Part shown: piece by piece, positions 27,873 through 35,724 of the stretch
Layout of the letters: every line of letters starts with the position of its first letter
Numbering within the stretch: the first letter of the stretch is position 1
NCBI GenBank assembly: GCA_024235715.1
Contig: JACKLW010000008.1
Location: 124,001 to 188,000 of the forward strand
Reading direction: 5' to 3'
Length of the DNA stretch: 64,000 nt
Source of the DNA: Accumulibacter sp.
Lineage (GTDB): Bacteria > Pseudomonadota > Gammaproteobacteria > Burkholderiales > Rhodocyclaceae
Position numbers and translations under genes: made by a program
The notes under the pieces: generated by a model
Told to the model about the DNA's origin: nothing
Databases searched by the model: none
Seen by the model: the letters and a program-made list of their open reading frames with translations, nothing else

Positions 27873-28560
27873 GGTGGTCCCCTGAGTCAAGACAAATATC
27901 GACCCAGTTAGACTACCGAAAGCGGGACCACCGCATGTGGGCTCGGCAAGGGGCGACCGCGCCGCGCGTGCCCTTCAACAAGCCAATGCTGGCGTCTTGT
28001 CGGCGTGCTCGCCGACAAGACGGTCGGCTCGCCTGCTGGCTCGCTCGACCATGCTTTTAGAATAAACTGAAGAGCATGTCTGGCAGTTACCTCTGGCCCT
28101 GCTCACACTTGGTTGAGTAACTATATTGGTGTGGAATACGCATACCCGCTGGCGATTGACCATGTGCCCCGCCTTCTCAAGAAAGATCACATCCGGCGGG
28201 TACCGTAAAACGGGCGCCGCGTTCACTCCTCATCAATCAGTCGACTGTGGACGAGACCGCTGGCATCGACCACCGGCGGCCGGCGCTGCGCATAGACCGT
28301 GGCTCGGCATACCCCTGCCAAAGCGCATTGCGGAACCACGGCAACTGGCTCGCCGGGGTCGATCTACCCATGCCGTATCACGGCAGGCTGATCCCAGACT
28401 TTTTTGCAGCCAGTCAAGTTTCATCTTCAACTTACCAATCTCGTTGATCGTCTTGATCCCGCGTACTGCCTGCAGACCAACCTTGGCCTTCAACTCTGGC
28501 TTATGCACCTTCCGTGTCGCTACTTCACCCAGCGCTTCTCGCTCCCAATGCCGGAGCACA
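27873..28560 (-). mobile_element. Decayed IS3-family element (orfA and orfB fragments)
   Basis: Read leftward, 28559-28420 encodes an OrfA-like stretch (LKAKVGLQAVRGIKTINEIG, then KLKMKLDWLQKSLG), lacking the middle of OrfA. It is followed by an OrfB N-terminus in other frames: DPGEPVAVVPQCALAGVCRA, then RPFYGTRRM and, after a frameshift, HMVNRQRV. Most of OrfB, including the DDE core, is missing. GGTGGTCCC (27873-27881) and GGGACCACC (27924-27932) form an inverted repeat near the probable right end. The element has an internal deletion and frameshifts and cannot move by itself. Confidence 0.65.
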
Positions 28561-28946
28561 CCTTAAACCACTGTATGATTTCCGGGGACCACGATAGTTT
28601 GACGCCTTTCTCTACTGGCGCTGGATTCCTCTGTCTGCCACAAATTGGCTTTTTTCTGCAGGCGCGCAGTTATTTCGTGAGCACAGACCAAATGAAGACT
28701 TACGGCACCAGAAACGTGTCGGAAAATTTTACAGCCGAATCGATGAATTTCCTTCAACGAGAAGGCGGTGGCCTCGTACTTTCAAGATTAGTTATTTGAA
28801 GTCAATTGATTGGATAGTTTTCCACCTGCTGGCGCAATTATTGCTTTGTTTCTGTGCAGCCTTGGAGAATGTTTACGGGAGCCGACTTGTCCGGAGCCTG
28901 CGCACGGCGTTCGAGGATTGCTAGTCAACTTTCGCGGAGGCACAAC

Positions 28947-29285
28947 ATGAAATCACCTATGTTCAGGACCCTTTTTGTTCTATTGGCGACTCTGGGCGCA
29001 GCACCTGCAGCCCACGCCATGTTTCATTACCAGTTCGTATTTGACGCGGTCAGATTTAACGGAGTCACCTACGCAGCGGATGCATTCGAGTTCGATACAA
29101 ATACTCTATTGCTGGCTGTTGGCGATACGGCCGCGGTGGTGCCGGCGCAAGACTTGAACGGATATTCGGTAAACCAAGCCACCGTCAACCAGCGTAATGC
29201 CCTTGCCGACGCCATTGCGTTCACGCCAGATGGCAATTTCTTTGGCTCGACGGCAGGAACATCCGCAGGCGATGTCATTTTTTAG
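28947..29285 (+). pseudogene. Secreted-protein gene truncated by the ISL3-family insertion
   Basis: A good Shine-Dalgarno (GGAGG) precedes ATG 28947. The product opens with a signal peptide (FRTLFVLLATLGAAPAAHA) followed by FHYQFVFDAVRFNGVTYAADAF, a style common in PEP-CTERM-sorted extracellular proteins. The frame ends with TAG 29283-29285, whose last base is the first base of the IS inverted repeat, so the stop is supplied by the insertion. No matching 3' part is visible right of the IS. The PEP-CTERM assignment is a guess because the C-terminus is absent. Confidence 0.55.
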
Positions 29286-30745
29286 GCTCTATGTCGTTTC
29301 GTGTGGAACCGGCGATGGGTTTCGCGTTTTGAGGGAGCGGTGATGTCAAGGGCGGACGCAGTCCGGGCGCAGCCGAACCCTTTACATCGCCGCCCCCTCG
29401 CTTACGCTCCCTCTGGGCCGAGGAAGGCAGTCTGCCGCCCTCGGCATGGAGGACAATGGCGGCCTTTCCTCTCGCGGCTGCTTCCTCATGATTGAAACGC
29501 TGTTCACCCAGGCTCTGGGTCTCGTTGCTCCTTGGCAGGTCGATGAAGTCATCTTCAAGCCAGAGAACGGGCGGATCGACTTCGAGGTCCGATTTGGCGC
29601 GGCCGTCCACGCCTGTCCGGCCTGTGGTGCGGCGGCGCAGCCGCTGCACGACCGCTTGGCGCGCTCTTGGCGCCATCTGGATTTCTTCCAGTACGAAGCC
29701 CACCTGCATGCCGAGGTGCCGCGAGTAGCCTGTGCCGGTTGTGGCAAGGTGACGCAGGTCGCCGTGCCCTGGGCGCGTGAAGGCAGTCGCTTCACCCTGC
29801 TGTTCGAGGCCTTGACGCTGATGCTGGCGCCGACCATGTCGGTCCTGGCCGCCGGCCGACTGCTGCGTGTGCGCAGTCGCAGACTGTGGCGCGTGATCAA
29901 TCATCATGTGGGCCGGGCGCGCGACCAGGAAAGTCATGCCAGGGTTCGCGCGATCGGCGTCGATGAGACCGCAAGCAAGCGTGGTCAGACGTACATCTCT
30001 GTTTTTTATGACCTCGACGCACAGCGTCTGCTGTTTGCGACGCCGGGCCGGGACAAGGCCACGCTCGGGAAGTTCGCCAGCGACCTCAGGGCGCATGGTG
30101 GCCAGCCCACCGCGATCACCCATGTCAGCATGGACATGAGCGGCTCGTTCCAGGCCGGCGCCGCCGAGCACTTTCCGGCAGCCGACGTCTGTTTCGACCG
30201 CTTCCACGTCGTTGCTCTGAGCAGCAAGGCGCTGGACGAGGTGCGACGCGCCGAGGTCAAGAGCGCGCCCGAACTCAAAGGCACCCGCTGGGGCCTGCAC
30301 AAGAAACCCGCCGACTGGACCGTCAAGCAAACCGACACCATGCACTGGTTGCAGCGCTCGAACCTCAAGACGGCACGGGCCTGGCGGATCAAGCAGGCGC
30401 TGCGCTCCATCTACGCCACCGCCACGACACCTGACGAGGCCAACCCCCTGCTCAAGCGCTGGCTCAGTTGGGCCAGCCGCTGCCGACTCGAACCCTTCAA
30501 GCGCCTCGGCCGGACCATCAGCAAGCATCTTCCTGGCGTACTCAACGGTTTTCACCCCGGCAAGCACAATGGCCGGGTCGAAGCGATGAATCGAGCGCTC
30601 CAGGAGGCTCGCGCAAGGGCACGCGGCTATCGCCGCGTCGAAAACTTCATCGCCATGGCCTACCTCATCGCTGGAAAGCTTACTCATTTGCCCGCCTCGC
30701 CCTTCGCCCCATTCTTGCCCGTTCCACACGAAACGACCTAAACCC
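29285..30745 (+). mobile_element. ISL3-family insertion sequence, structurally complete
   Basis: The element is bounded by 25-base inverted repeats (29285-29309 and 30721-30745) sharing the 17-base core GTCGTTTCGTGTGGAAC, with three or four mismatches outside it. It carries one intact transposase gene. Flanking octamers (ATTTTTTA left, CCCCTTCT right) do not match, so no target duplication survives; adjacent deletion or recombination after insertion is likely. Confidence 0.8.
29488..30741 (+). CDS. tnpA: ISL3-family transposase
   Basis: The 417-residue transposase has the N-terminal zinc-finger pair HACPACGAAAQPLHDR and CAGCGKVTQVAVPW, a helix-turn-helix region, and the DDE catalytic domain: VDETASKRGQTY (first Asp), MDMSGSF (second Asp) and HNGRVEAMNRAL (Glu). 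It is full length and appears intact. ATG 29488 (MIETLFTQAL) matches family starts better than ATG 29446. Confidence 0.92.
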   Translation: MIETLFTQALGLVAPWQVDEVIFKPENGRIDFEVRFGAAVHACPACGAAAQPLHDRLARSWRHLDFFQYEAHLHAEVPRVACAGCGKVTQVAVPWAREGSRFTLLFEALTLMLAPTMSVLAAGRLLRVRSRRLWRVINHHVGRARDQESHARVRAIGVDETASKRGQTYISVFYDLDAQRLLFATPGRDKATLGKFASDLRAHGGQPTAITHVSMDMSGSFQAGAAEHFPAADVCFDRFHVVALSSKALDEVRRAEVKSAPELKGTRWGLHKKPADWTVKQTDTMHWLQRSNLKTARAWRIKQALRSIYATATTPDEANPLLKRWLSWASRCRLEPFKRLGRTISKHLPGVLNGFHPGKHNGRVEAMNRALQEARARARGYRRVENFIAMAYLIAGKLTHLPASPFAPFLPVPHETT

Positions 30746-30753
30746 CCCCTTCT

Positions 30754-30947
30754 GACCACAGGGTCGGCTTCTCCACATAATTGACGAGGCTACTCATGGG
30801 TTCATTTTCATTACGGCCTGCTCTCTTGCTGCTTGGAAACTCACGACCCCGTGTTACCACGACGCCGCTTCCTCATGCTACCGGGGCGTACGGACAACTC
30901 CCCAGACGGGACTTCAACCCGCTAGACTTACTGCTGTTACTGCGAAC
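30754..30947 (-). ncRNA. Probable group II intron fragment (5' ribozyme part)
   Basis: Read leftward, this stretch includes GCGGGTTGAAGTCCCGTC, CCCCGGTAGCATGAGGAAGC, GGTAACACGG and TTTCCAAGCAGCAAGAGAGC. These resemble the conserved domain I region upstream of the reverse-transcriptase ORF in bacterial group II introns. No RT gene or domain V follows: it is cut on one side by the ISL3 element's flank and on the other by the RAYT unit. The call is from memory of motif style and needs a covariance-model search. Confidence 0.35.
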
Positions 30948-31861
30948 GGTCAGGTCTTTCCTTTTGCCTCTGCGGATGCTTGCCTTCGTACTCGAACGAT
31001 CTTGCTTACCCGCGAGTAGTGTAAGCGGAAATAATCGCCGATTTCCCTGAGGGTGTAGCCACCGCTTGCGAAGGCGGCGGCGATCGCCTCGTCGCGATCG
31101 GGATGAAGGCGAGCATAGTGTGCCAGGGGTCGCGGCAGTGGGCGCGCCCTGGCCTGGGGAACTTCACGCAGGTCCCGGTCCCTCGGGATTTCTCGTAGCA
31201 TGGCGTCGACGAAGGCATCCGAACCGAGAAATACTTGTGACTTCAGGCGCTCCCAGGGTGATGGCAGGTTCCTGCCTTCGGCAACGAAGCGCGCGTAGCG
31301 CTCAGCCGCTTGTCGCTCCGTTTCACCGAAGGCCGCCAGAATTTGCCGGATTTCAAGCCATTCCGGCGAGTCGGCTTCGCCCACCATTGCGCGGTAACTG
31401 CTCCATGGCCACTCACCCGGGGCGAGCACCATGCGCGCACGTACGGGGTTGAGCACGACATAGCGGGCCAACTCGAGCAAGTGAGCGTCCTTCTCCACGA
31501 CGATCGCCTTGTATCGACCCTGGAAGACATGACCGACGCGATCGTAAGCACGATTGAAACGTTGCGTGTAGACGCCGTTGAGTTGGCGCATGCCTCGGGA
31601 CAGGTTGGCATCCGGTGTTTCGACCAGCAGGTGGTAGTGATTGCTCATCAGACAGTAGGCATGAACCGTCCAGTTGAAGCGTTCCCATACCTCCGCGAGT
31701 CCCTCGAGAAACACGTGCCGGTCGCCATCGGCGAGAAAGATGTTCTCGCGCCCATCACCACGTGCAGTGACGTGATAGAGCGCGCCGCCGAACTCCAGAC
31801 GAAGAGGTCTTGCCATGCGCTGCAGACTAGATCAAGAAGGGGCAAAAGGAAAGACCTGACC
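30948..31861 (-). mobile_element. RAYT unit bounded by perfect 21-bp inverted repeats
   Basis: The sequence beginning GGTCAGGTCTTTCC at 30948-30968 is repeated as its exact reverse complement at 31841-31861, bracketing one transposase gene. A 14-base part of the right end (TGACCCCCAGCACA, 31857-31870) recurs as a direct repeat at 31880-31893. Y1 (HUH) transposases do not usually use long inverted ends, so the repeats look like REP-type sequences associated with the gene. Confidence 0.7.
30950..31816 (-). CDS. rayT: REP-associated tyrosine transposase (RAYT, Y1/IS200-like)
   Basis: The 288-residue protein begins MARPLRLEFGGALYHVTARG. It has the HUH-like metal motif in CLMSNHYHLLVETP, the DAHLLELARYVVLNPVRA helix that usually precedes or contains the catalytic Tyr region, and PWSSYRAMVG. 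The C-terminal 60 residues add a helix-turn-helix (AAAFASGGYTLREIGDYFRL). RAYTs are single-copy domesticated relatives of IS200 transposases that process REP hairpins. The gene looks intact; its stop codon lies inside the left inverted repeat. Confidence 0.88.
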   Translation of the reverse strand: MARPLRLEFGGALYHVTARGDGRENIFLADGDRHVFLEGLAEVWERFNWTVHAYCLMSNHYHLLVETPDANLSRGMRQLNGVYTQRFNRAYDRVGHVFQGRYKAIVVEKDAHLLELARYVVLNPVRARMVLAPGEWPWSSYRAMVGEADSPEWLEIRQILAAFGETERQAAERYARFVAEGRNLPSPWERLKSQVFLGSDAFVDAMLREIPRDRDLREVPQARARPLPRPLAHYARLHPDRDEAIAAAFASGGYTLREIGDYFRLHYSRVSKIVRVRRQASAEAKGKT

Positions 31862-31891
31862 CCCAGCACACAGCACAAGTGACCCCCAGCA

Positions 31892-32488
31892 CAAGTCGCG
31901 AGGAACCTCGACCGAAACTCGCTGACGGCAACGCTCCAAGTCGCGCGGTGAAGTTCGGTCGAACAGATCGGCGGGCAGGTTGATTCCCCGGATCAGTTCC
32001 AGCTTCGCCAACTCGTCCTGCATGCTGGCAAGGCTAGGTCGACCAGGACTGCCACGTAGCTTCAGCAGGACAGCCGTTGCGCTGCCTATCGCGTCGTCTT
32101 GGTTGGGTTCTTCGCTGCCACCACCCTCTGGACGCAGTAGGGCATCCAGGCACTCGCGTGTTGCGGTCGACAGCCGTTCATAGACGCCGCTATGGAAGCG
32201 GTCTTCGTGAGCGCGCAAAGCGCTGCGCGCGATACGCTCCACCCTGTCGGCCGTCGGCGGCTCGATGGCGAGTTCCCGGCAACGCGCTTCCAGCCGCTCA
32301 ATCATCGAATCAATGTCGCCGGCGAGCTCGCCGGCGACATGATCGCGCAGCGAAACCGTCAGCATCTCCGAGTCGGCGACTGTGGCTTCGCGGAAGCCGA
32401 AGCGCCCGCGAGTTTCAGCGCGCAGGCGCTCCGCCGTGCGCCGTTTCGTTGGCAGTTTTCTACGTGTCGTAAAACACTTGTTTTGCGA
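31892..32488 (-). pseudogene. Internal fragment of a Tn3-family transposase (lineage 1)
   Basis: The leftward frame contains ETRGRFGFREATVADSEML, ARCRELAIEPPTADRVERIA and, near its end, DELAKLELIRGINLPADLFD and LERCRQRVSVEVPRDL. These are the post-DUF4158 middle region of large (about 1000 aa) Tn3-family transposases. Both ends are missing: the N-terminus abuts the toxin-antitoxin promoter and the C-terminus runs into the RAYT repeats. The sequence differs from the two other Tn3 transposases in the window, so it is the relic of a separate transposon. Confidence 0.7.
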
Positions 32489-32534
32489 CATCAACTCTAC
32501 TGGTATCGCGCTTTCGACTTTACCTGAACAGGTA
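32466..32534 (+). promoter_or_regulatory. Promoter/operator region of the HigBA-like module
   Basis: Two inverted repeats lie just upstream of the toxin start at 32547: GTCGTAAAAC / GTTTTGCGAC (32466-32489, one mismatch) and TACCTG-AA-CAGGTA (32521-32534, perfect). The second, 13 bases from the ATG, is the likelier antitoxin-binding operator because type II modules usually autoregulate. Confidence 0.45.
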
Positions 32535-32546
32535 TAAACTGCCACC

Positions 32547-32924
32547 ATGGCCAATAAAGAAAAAGCGCTCGAATGGATCGCGAGCAGCTACAAGGATCTG
32601 ATGGCGTTGCCACCTGACGTGCGCAGGCGCTTCGGTTACGCACTGTCGTTGGCGCAGACGGGCGATCAGGACGACGCGGCAAAGGTGCTCAAGGGCTTCG
32701 GCGGAGCCGGCGTGCTTGAGGTTGTCGAGGACGATGCGGGCGGCACGTACCGGGGCGTCTACACGGTGAAGTACGCGGAAGCAGTGTTCGTCCTGCACTG
32801 CTTCCAGAAGAAGAGCAAGAGGGGGATCGCCACACCAAAGTCAGATATGGACATCATTCGCGCTCGGCTGAAAGTGGCCGACGCATTGGCACTGGAGCTA
32901 CGAAATGCAAAAACGAATCATTGA
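32547..32924 (+). CDS. HigB/RelE-superfamily (Gp49-like) toxin
   Basis: The 125-residue protein fits the phage-derived Gp49/HigB toxin family, mRNA interferases that cleave mRNA on the ribosome. Key parts are FGYALSLAQTGDQDDAAKVL, YRGVYTVKYAEAVFVLHCFQKKSKRG and the C-terminal helix DMDIIRARLKVADAL. It overlaps the antitoxin gene by 20 bases, with the toxin first, as in higBA. Family known; activity here is inferred. Confidence 0.82.
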   Translation: MANKEKALEWIASSYKDLMALPPDVRRRFGYALSLAQTGDQDDAAKVLKGFGGAGVLEVVEDDAGGTYRGVYTVKYAEAVFVLHCFQKKSKRGIATPKSDMDIIRARLKVADALALELRNAKTNH

Positions 32925-33240
32925 AGGGGTCGAGGTTCAACGCAGCTCGGGCAACGTCTTTGCCGACCTTGGACTGCCCGATGCCGAAAAACTCAAGATC
33001 AAGACCGGCTTGGTGGTCGAGATCAGGAAAGCGATGCGCGCCCTTGGGCTGACTCAACAAGAGGCGGCGAAACGCATGGGCATCCCGCAACCGAAGGTGT
33101 CGGGCATGATGCGTGGTGACTTCACGAACCTGTCCGAGCGCAAGCTGATGGACTGCTTGAACCGCCTCGGCTACGACATCGAGATCAAAGTCCGGCCGGC
33201 CGCCGAGCCGGTCGGACACCTGACGCTCGCGGTCGCTTGA
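32905..33240 (+). CDS. XRE-family antitoxin (HigA-like)
   Basis: The 111-residue protein has an XRE helix-turn-helix (EIRKAMRALGLTQQEAAKRMG then PQPKVSGMMRGDF) followed by LSERKLMDCLNRLGYDIEIKV, typical of HigA2-like antitoxins paired with Gp49 toxins. Start ATG 32905 lies inside the toxin gene. It should neutralise the upstream toxin and bind the palindromes before it. Confidence 0.85.
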   Translation: MQKRIIEGVEVQRSSGNVFADLGLPDAEKLKIKTGLVVEIRKAMRALGLTQQEAAKRMGIPQPKVSGMMRGDFTNLSERKLMDCLNRLGYDIEIKVRPAAEPVGHLTLAVA

Positions 33241-33255
33241 TCAGGTTGCCAGCCG

Positions 33256-33615
33256 ATGGTAACCCGCATTACCGATGAAGAGTGGGACAAATTGTCTCCG
33301 GAGAATTTCGAGACGCATTCGCTGCTGCGTGCCGTCGATGCCGTGGACGAACTGCGCGCCGATCTCAACGATGGCGGATACGCCACCCCGCCGCAGCTTC
33401 GCACCGACCTGCTGAAGCTGCACCAACTGGCAATGGCCGTCATCAACGAGGGGTCGCGCAGCCAGGTCGCTTCTCTATTCGAGCTGGCCAGCGATCTGGA
33501 TGAGCAGGTTTCCCACATGATGACCAACCTGGAAGAGGTACAGGCAACGCTATCGCAATTGACGGCGCTGTACCCGGACAGCTTGTGCTATGGAGGCCTG
33601 GACGGCGACAAGTGA
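33256..33615 (+). CDS. Small hypothetical protein downstream of the HigBA-like pair
   Basis: The 119-residue acidic, mostly helical protein (LLRAVDAVDELRADLNDGGY, LFELASDLDEQVSHMMTNLE) is of no family I recognise. It starts 15 bases after the antitoxin stop and is probably the third gene of the operon. Position suggests an accessory of the toxin-antitoxin module or passenger of a Tn3-family element; no function can be read from it. Confidence 0.6.
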   Translation: MVTRITDEEWDKLSPENFETHSLLRAVDAVDELRADLNDGGYATPPQLRTDLLKLHQLAMAVINEGSRSQVASLFELASDLDEQVSHMMTNLEEVQATLSQLTALYPDSLCYGGLDGDK

Positions 33616-33799
33616 TGGCTGGCTGCTCCTACTCTGGCCCATCAAGCGTCAGGTCGCCACGGCGATCGCATCGCCAACCACAAGGGATGCAATCCGCAGG
33701 AGGAACGCGCTTCCTTGAAAGAGCGCCTGCCACGCTATGGATGAGCAAATAAAGTCTGGCTTACTCCAAGGTGGCGGCTGGTGACACAACTGCTTGTTC

Positions 33800-33977
33800 T
33801 ACCCCTAGTCGCATAGTGCGCATAGGCGTGGTAGCCATCCGACAACAAGACCGCTCGTTCGGCAGGCGTCAGTCCCAGCGCCGCCTCGACGTGTTTGATC
33901 TCCCGGCTCGGGAAGAACGGGAAACAGATTTCGTCCAGCTCGCCGTAGACCGGCCAGAAGTAGGCCTTCTTCAGCTT
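33800..33977 (-). pseudogene. IS66-family transposase (TnpC) fragment
   Basis: Read leftward from 33977, the frame gives KLKKAYFWPVYGELDEICFP, then EAALGLTPAERAVLLSDGYH and AYAHYA, matching the catalytic core of one IS66 TnpC lineage. Homology starts exactly at the outer edge of the Tn3-type inverted repeat at 33978 and is lost left of about 33800. It is a truncated relic. Confidence 0.65.
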
Positions 33978-34185
33978 GGGGTTTGAGGTGCCGTGGAACG
34001 GAAAACCGGGTTAGGTGTTTGTCATCGCCAGACTAGCCATGGCTATAGCCGTCCGCTTCCCCCACTTCGTCCCCAAGGTATCTGTGGTCCCAGTTCCGGG
34101 CAAGCGCGCTGCCTATTCGTCGTCTGCGGGATTGCGCAAGGATTGCATTCGCCTCTGGTCACAGCAAGCAAACTGGGTTGGTGAG

Positions 34186-34587
34186 CTACGCCCAGTTGTC
34201 CAGGATTAGCGGTGCAGCGATCCGCTCGTAATGGCGGCTGTTGTTGGTGACTAACACCGCACCGGCTGACAACGAGTGCGCGGCGATCATCATATCCATT
34301 TCGCCGATCGGTTGCCCCGTGCTCACGAGTTGGTGGCGGATTTCGGCGTACCAGTCCGCTGCATCGGCGTCCCACGGCAGGATGCGGACGATCTTGAAGA
34401 ACTGGCGCACCGCCAGATGCAGACGATGATCGCCCGCCAATCGCTTCAGGCCATATTGCAATTCCGCCCGCGTCATCACCGAGATGCAAACCATCGACGG
34501 CATGAGGGGCGCCAGTTTGGCTTCTATCGCGCGCGATTTCCCCTTGATCAGGTAGCTTGCCGTGTCGGTGTCCAGCATATGCAGCAT
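34186..34587 (-). CDS. vapC: VapC-type PIN-domain ribonuclease toxin
   Basis: The 133-residue PIN-domain protein starts MLHMLDTDTASYLIKG (first catalytic Asp). It has the Glu in TRAELQYGLKR, the acidic residues of PWDADAADWYAEIR, and GEMDMMIAAHSLSAG with the further conserved Asp, so the acidic tetrad looks complete. VapC toxins cleave tRNA or rRNA. It lies 2 bases after vapB in the same operon. Confidence 0.9.
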   Translation of the reverse strand: MLHMLDTDTASYLIKGKSRAIEAKLAPLMPSMVCISVMTRAELQYGLKRLAGDHRLHLAVRQFFKIVRILPWDADAADWYAEIRHQLVSTGQPIGEMDMMIAAHSLSAGAVLVTNNSRHYERIAAPLILDNWA

Positions 34588-34589
34588 CG

Positions 34590-34883
34590 CTAGCGGCTCA
34601 CCTTGTGGTTCGTAGAGAGTTCGTCGTCGAAGATGCCTCGTTCTTGAGGCAACACATTCAGCGGGCGCTCGGCCATGAAATCTGCGGGAACGTCGACTTC
34701 ATGCAGCAACTCGAAAAATTCGTTCCAGGTTTTGGCCCCCGGCCGGTTGGACAGCACGACATCGCCGGTTGCATCGTCGCGCGTGACATAGACCTCGTCC
34801 CCTTCAAAGCGGAAGTCCGAGGGGAGACGCACCGCCTGACTGGCACCGTTCTTGAACAGCTTGGCAATACGCGTCTCGATCAT
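34590..34883 (-). CDS. vapB: VapB-type antitoxin (AbrB/MazE-like DNA-binding)
   Basis: ATG 34883 gives a 97-residue protein beginning MIETRIAKLFKNGASQAVRL, the swapped-hairpin SpoVT/AbrB fold used by VapB antitoxins. The C-terminal tail (NEFFELLHEVDVPADFMAER) would wrap the toxin. The longer in-frame start at 34922 runs through the promoter repeats and is less likely. Confidence 0.88.
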   Translation of the reverse strand: MIETRIAKLFKNGASQAVRLPSDFRFEGDEVYVTRDDATGDVVLSNRPGAKTWNEFFELLHEVDVPADFMAERPLNVLPQERGIFDDELSTNHKVSR

Positions 34884-34908
34884 CACGGTTCTCCCTGGTG
34901 CGGCACAA

Positions 34909-34928
34909 AAGTATATGCGCAAGTATAT
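34909..34928 (-). promoter_or_regulatory. Direct repeats in the vapBC promoter
   Basis: AAGTATAT occurs at 34909-34916 and 34921-34928, 12 bases apart, about 25 bases upstream of the vapB start. The overlapping TATACT on the minus strand could be the -10 box, so VapB binding here would autoregulate the operon. Confidence 0.4.
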
Positions 34929-34942
34929 ACAATCTGCCGAAG

Positions 34943-35075
34943 CAGGCCAACTTTTCCTCGTTCCTAGCCAATTGGGATGGTCAAATAGACGCTGGCCAAC
35001 TTACATTGCCTTTCACATTATTGGCTACTTGATCTATAGTTGGCCAAGTTCCGTATACCCATCTTGGCTAGGCCT
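34943..35075. other. Probable res (resolution) site with three subsites
   Basis: Three related segments with TGGCCAA-type outer arms and TTGGCTA/TAGCCAA-type inner arms are visible: about 34943-34972, 34992-35030 and 35038-35075. The array lies directly before the resolvase ATG at 35077 and between it and vapB, as in Tn3-family elements where resolvase binds three inverted-repeat subsites. Confidence 0.5.
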
Positions 35076-35076
35076 C

Positions 35077-35694
35077 ATGAAAGTCGCCCGCATCTATCTC
35101 CGCGTCAGCACCGACGAACAAGACCTTACCCGCCAAGCCGAGATCGAGCACAGTACCCGGGCGGCCGATTACTACGTCGCCGGCGTCTACCGTGAGAAAG
35201 CATCCGGTGCTCGCGCCGATCGGCCTGAACTGCTGCGGATGATCGCCGATCTGCAACCGGGCGAAGTGGTGGTCGCCGAGAAGATCGACCGCATCAGCCG
35301 ACTCCCCTTGGCCGAGGCCGAGCAACTTGTCGGCTCGATCCGGGCCAAAGGGGCGCGGCTGGCCGTACCGGGTTTGGTCGATCTCTCCGACTTGGCGGCT
35401 GACGCCGACGGCGTTGCCAAGATCGTGCTGGAGTCGGTGCAGGAACTTCTGCTCAAGCTGGCCCTGCAAATGGCTCGCGACGACTACGAGACACGCCGCG
35501 AGCGGCAGCGCCAGGGCGTGCAACTGGCCAAAGCGGCCGGCAAATACACCGGTCGGAAGCCGGATGCCACCACACACCAGCGCATTGTTGCCCTGCGCCA
35601 GGCGGGCCATACGATCCAGAAAACCGCCAAGCTGGCTGGGTGTAGCGAAAGCCAAGTCAAACGAATTTGGGCCATGTACCAAGGCAATCCGTAA
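35077..35694 (+). CDS. tnpR: Tn3-family serine resolvase
   Basis: The 205-residue serine recombinase begins MKVARIYLRVSTDEQDLTRQ, placing the catalytic Ser in RVSTDEQ. It continues with the YREKASGARADRPELLRMI loop and ends in a helix-turn-helix (GHTIQKTAKLAGCSESQVKR). It appears intact. It would resolve cointegrates at the adjacent res-like site. ATG 35077 fits the family N-terminus; the upstream open frame is the res region. Confidence 0.9.
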   Translation: MKVARIYLRVSTDEQDLTRQAEIEHSTRAADYYVAGVYREKASGARADRPELLRMIADLQPGEVVVAEKIDRISRLPLAEAEQLVGSIRAKGARLAVPGLVDLSDLAADADGVAKIVLESVQELLLKLALQMARDDYETRRERQRQGVQLAKAAGKYTGRKPDATTHQRIVALRQAGHTIQKTAKLAGCSESQVKRIWAMYQGNP

Positions 35695-35724
35695 GGGTGT
35701 AGCCGCCGTTTTACGGAAGCACGC

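Noticed and set aside
29277-30753. Target-site duplication around the ISL3 element
   Set aside because: The flanking octamers ATTTTTTA and CCCCTTCT do not match.
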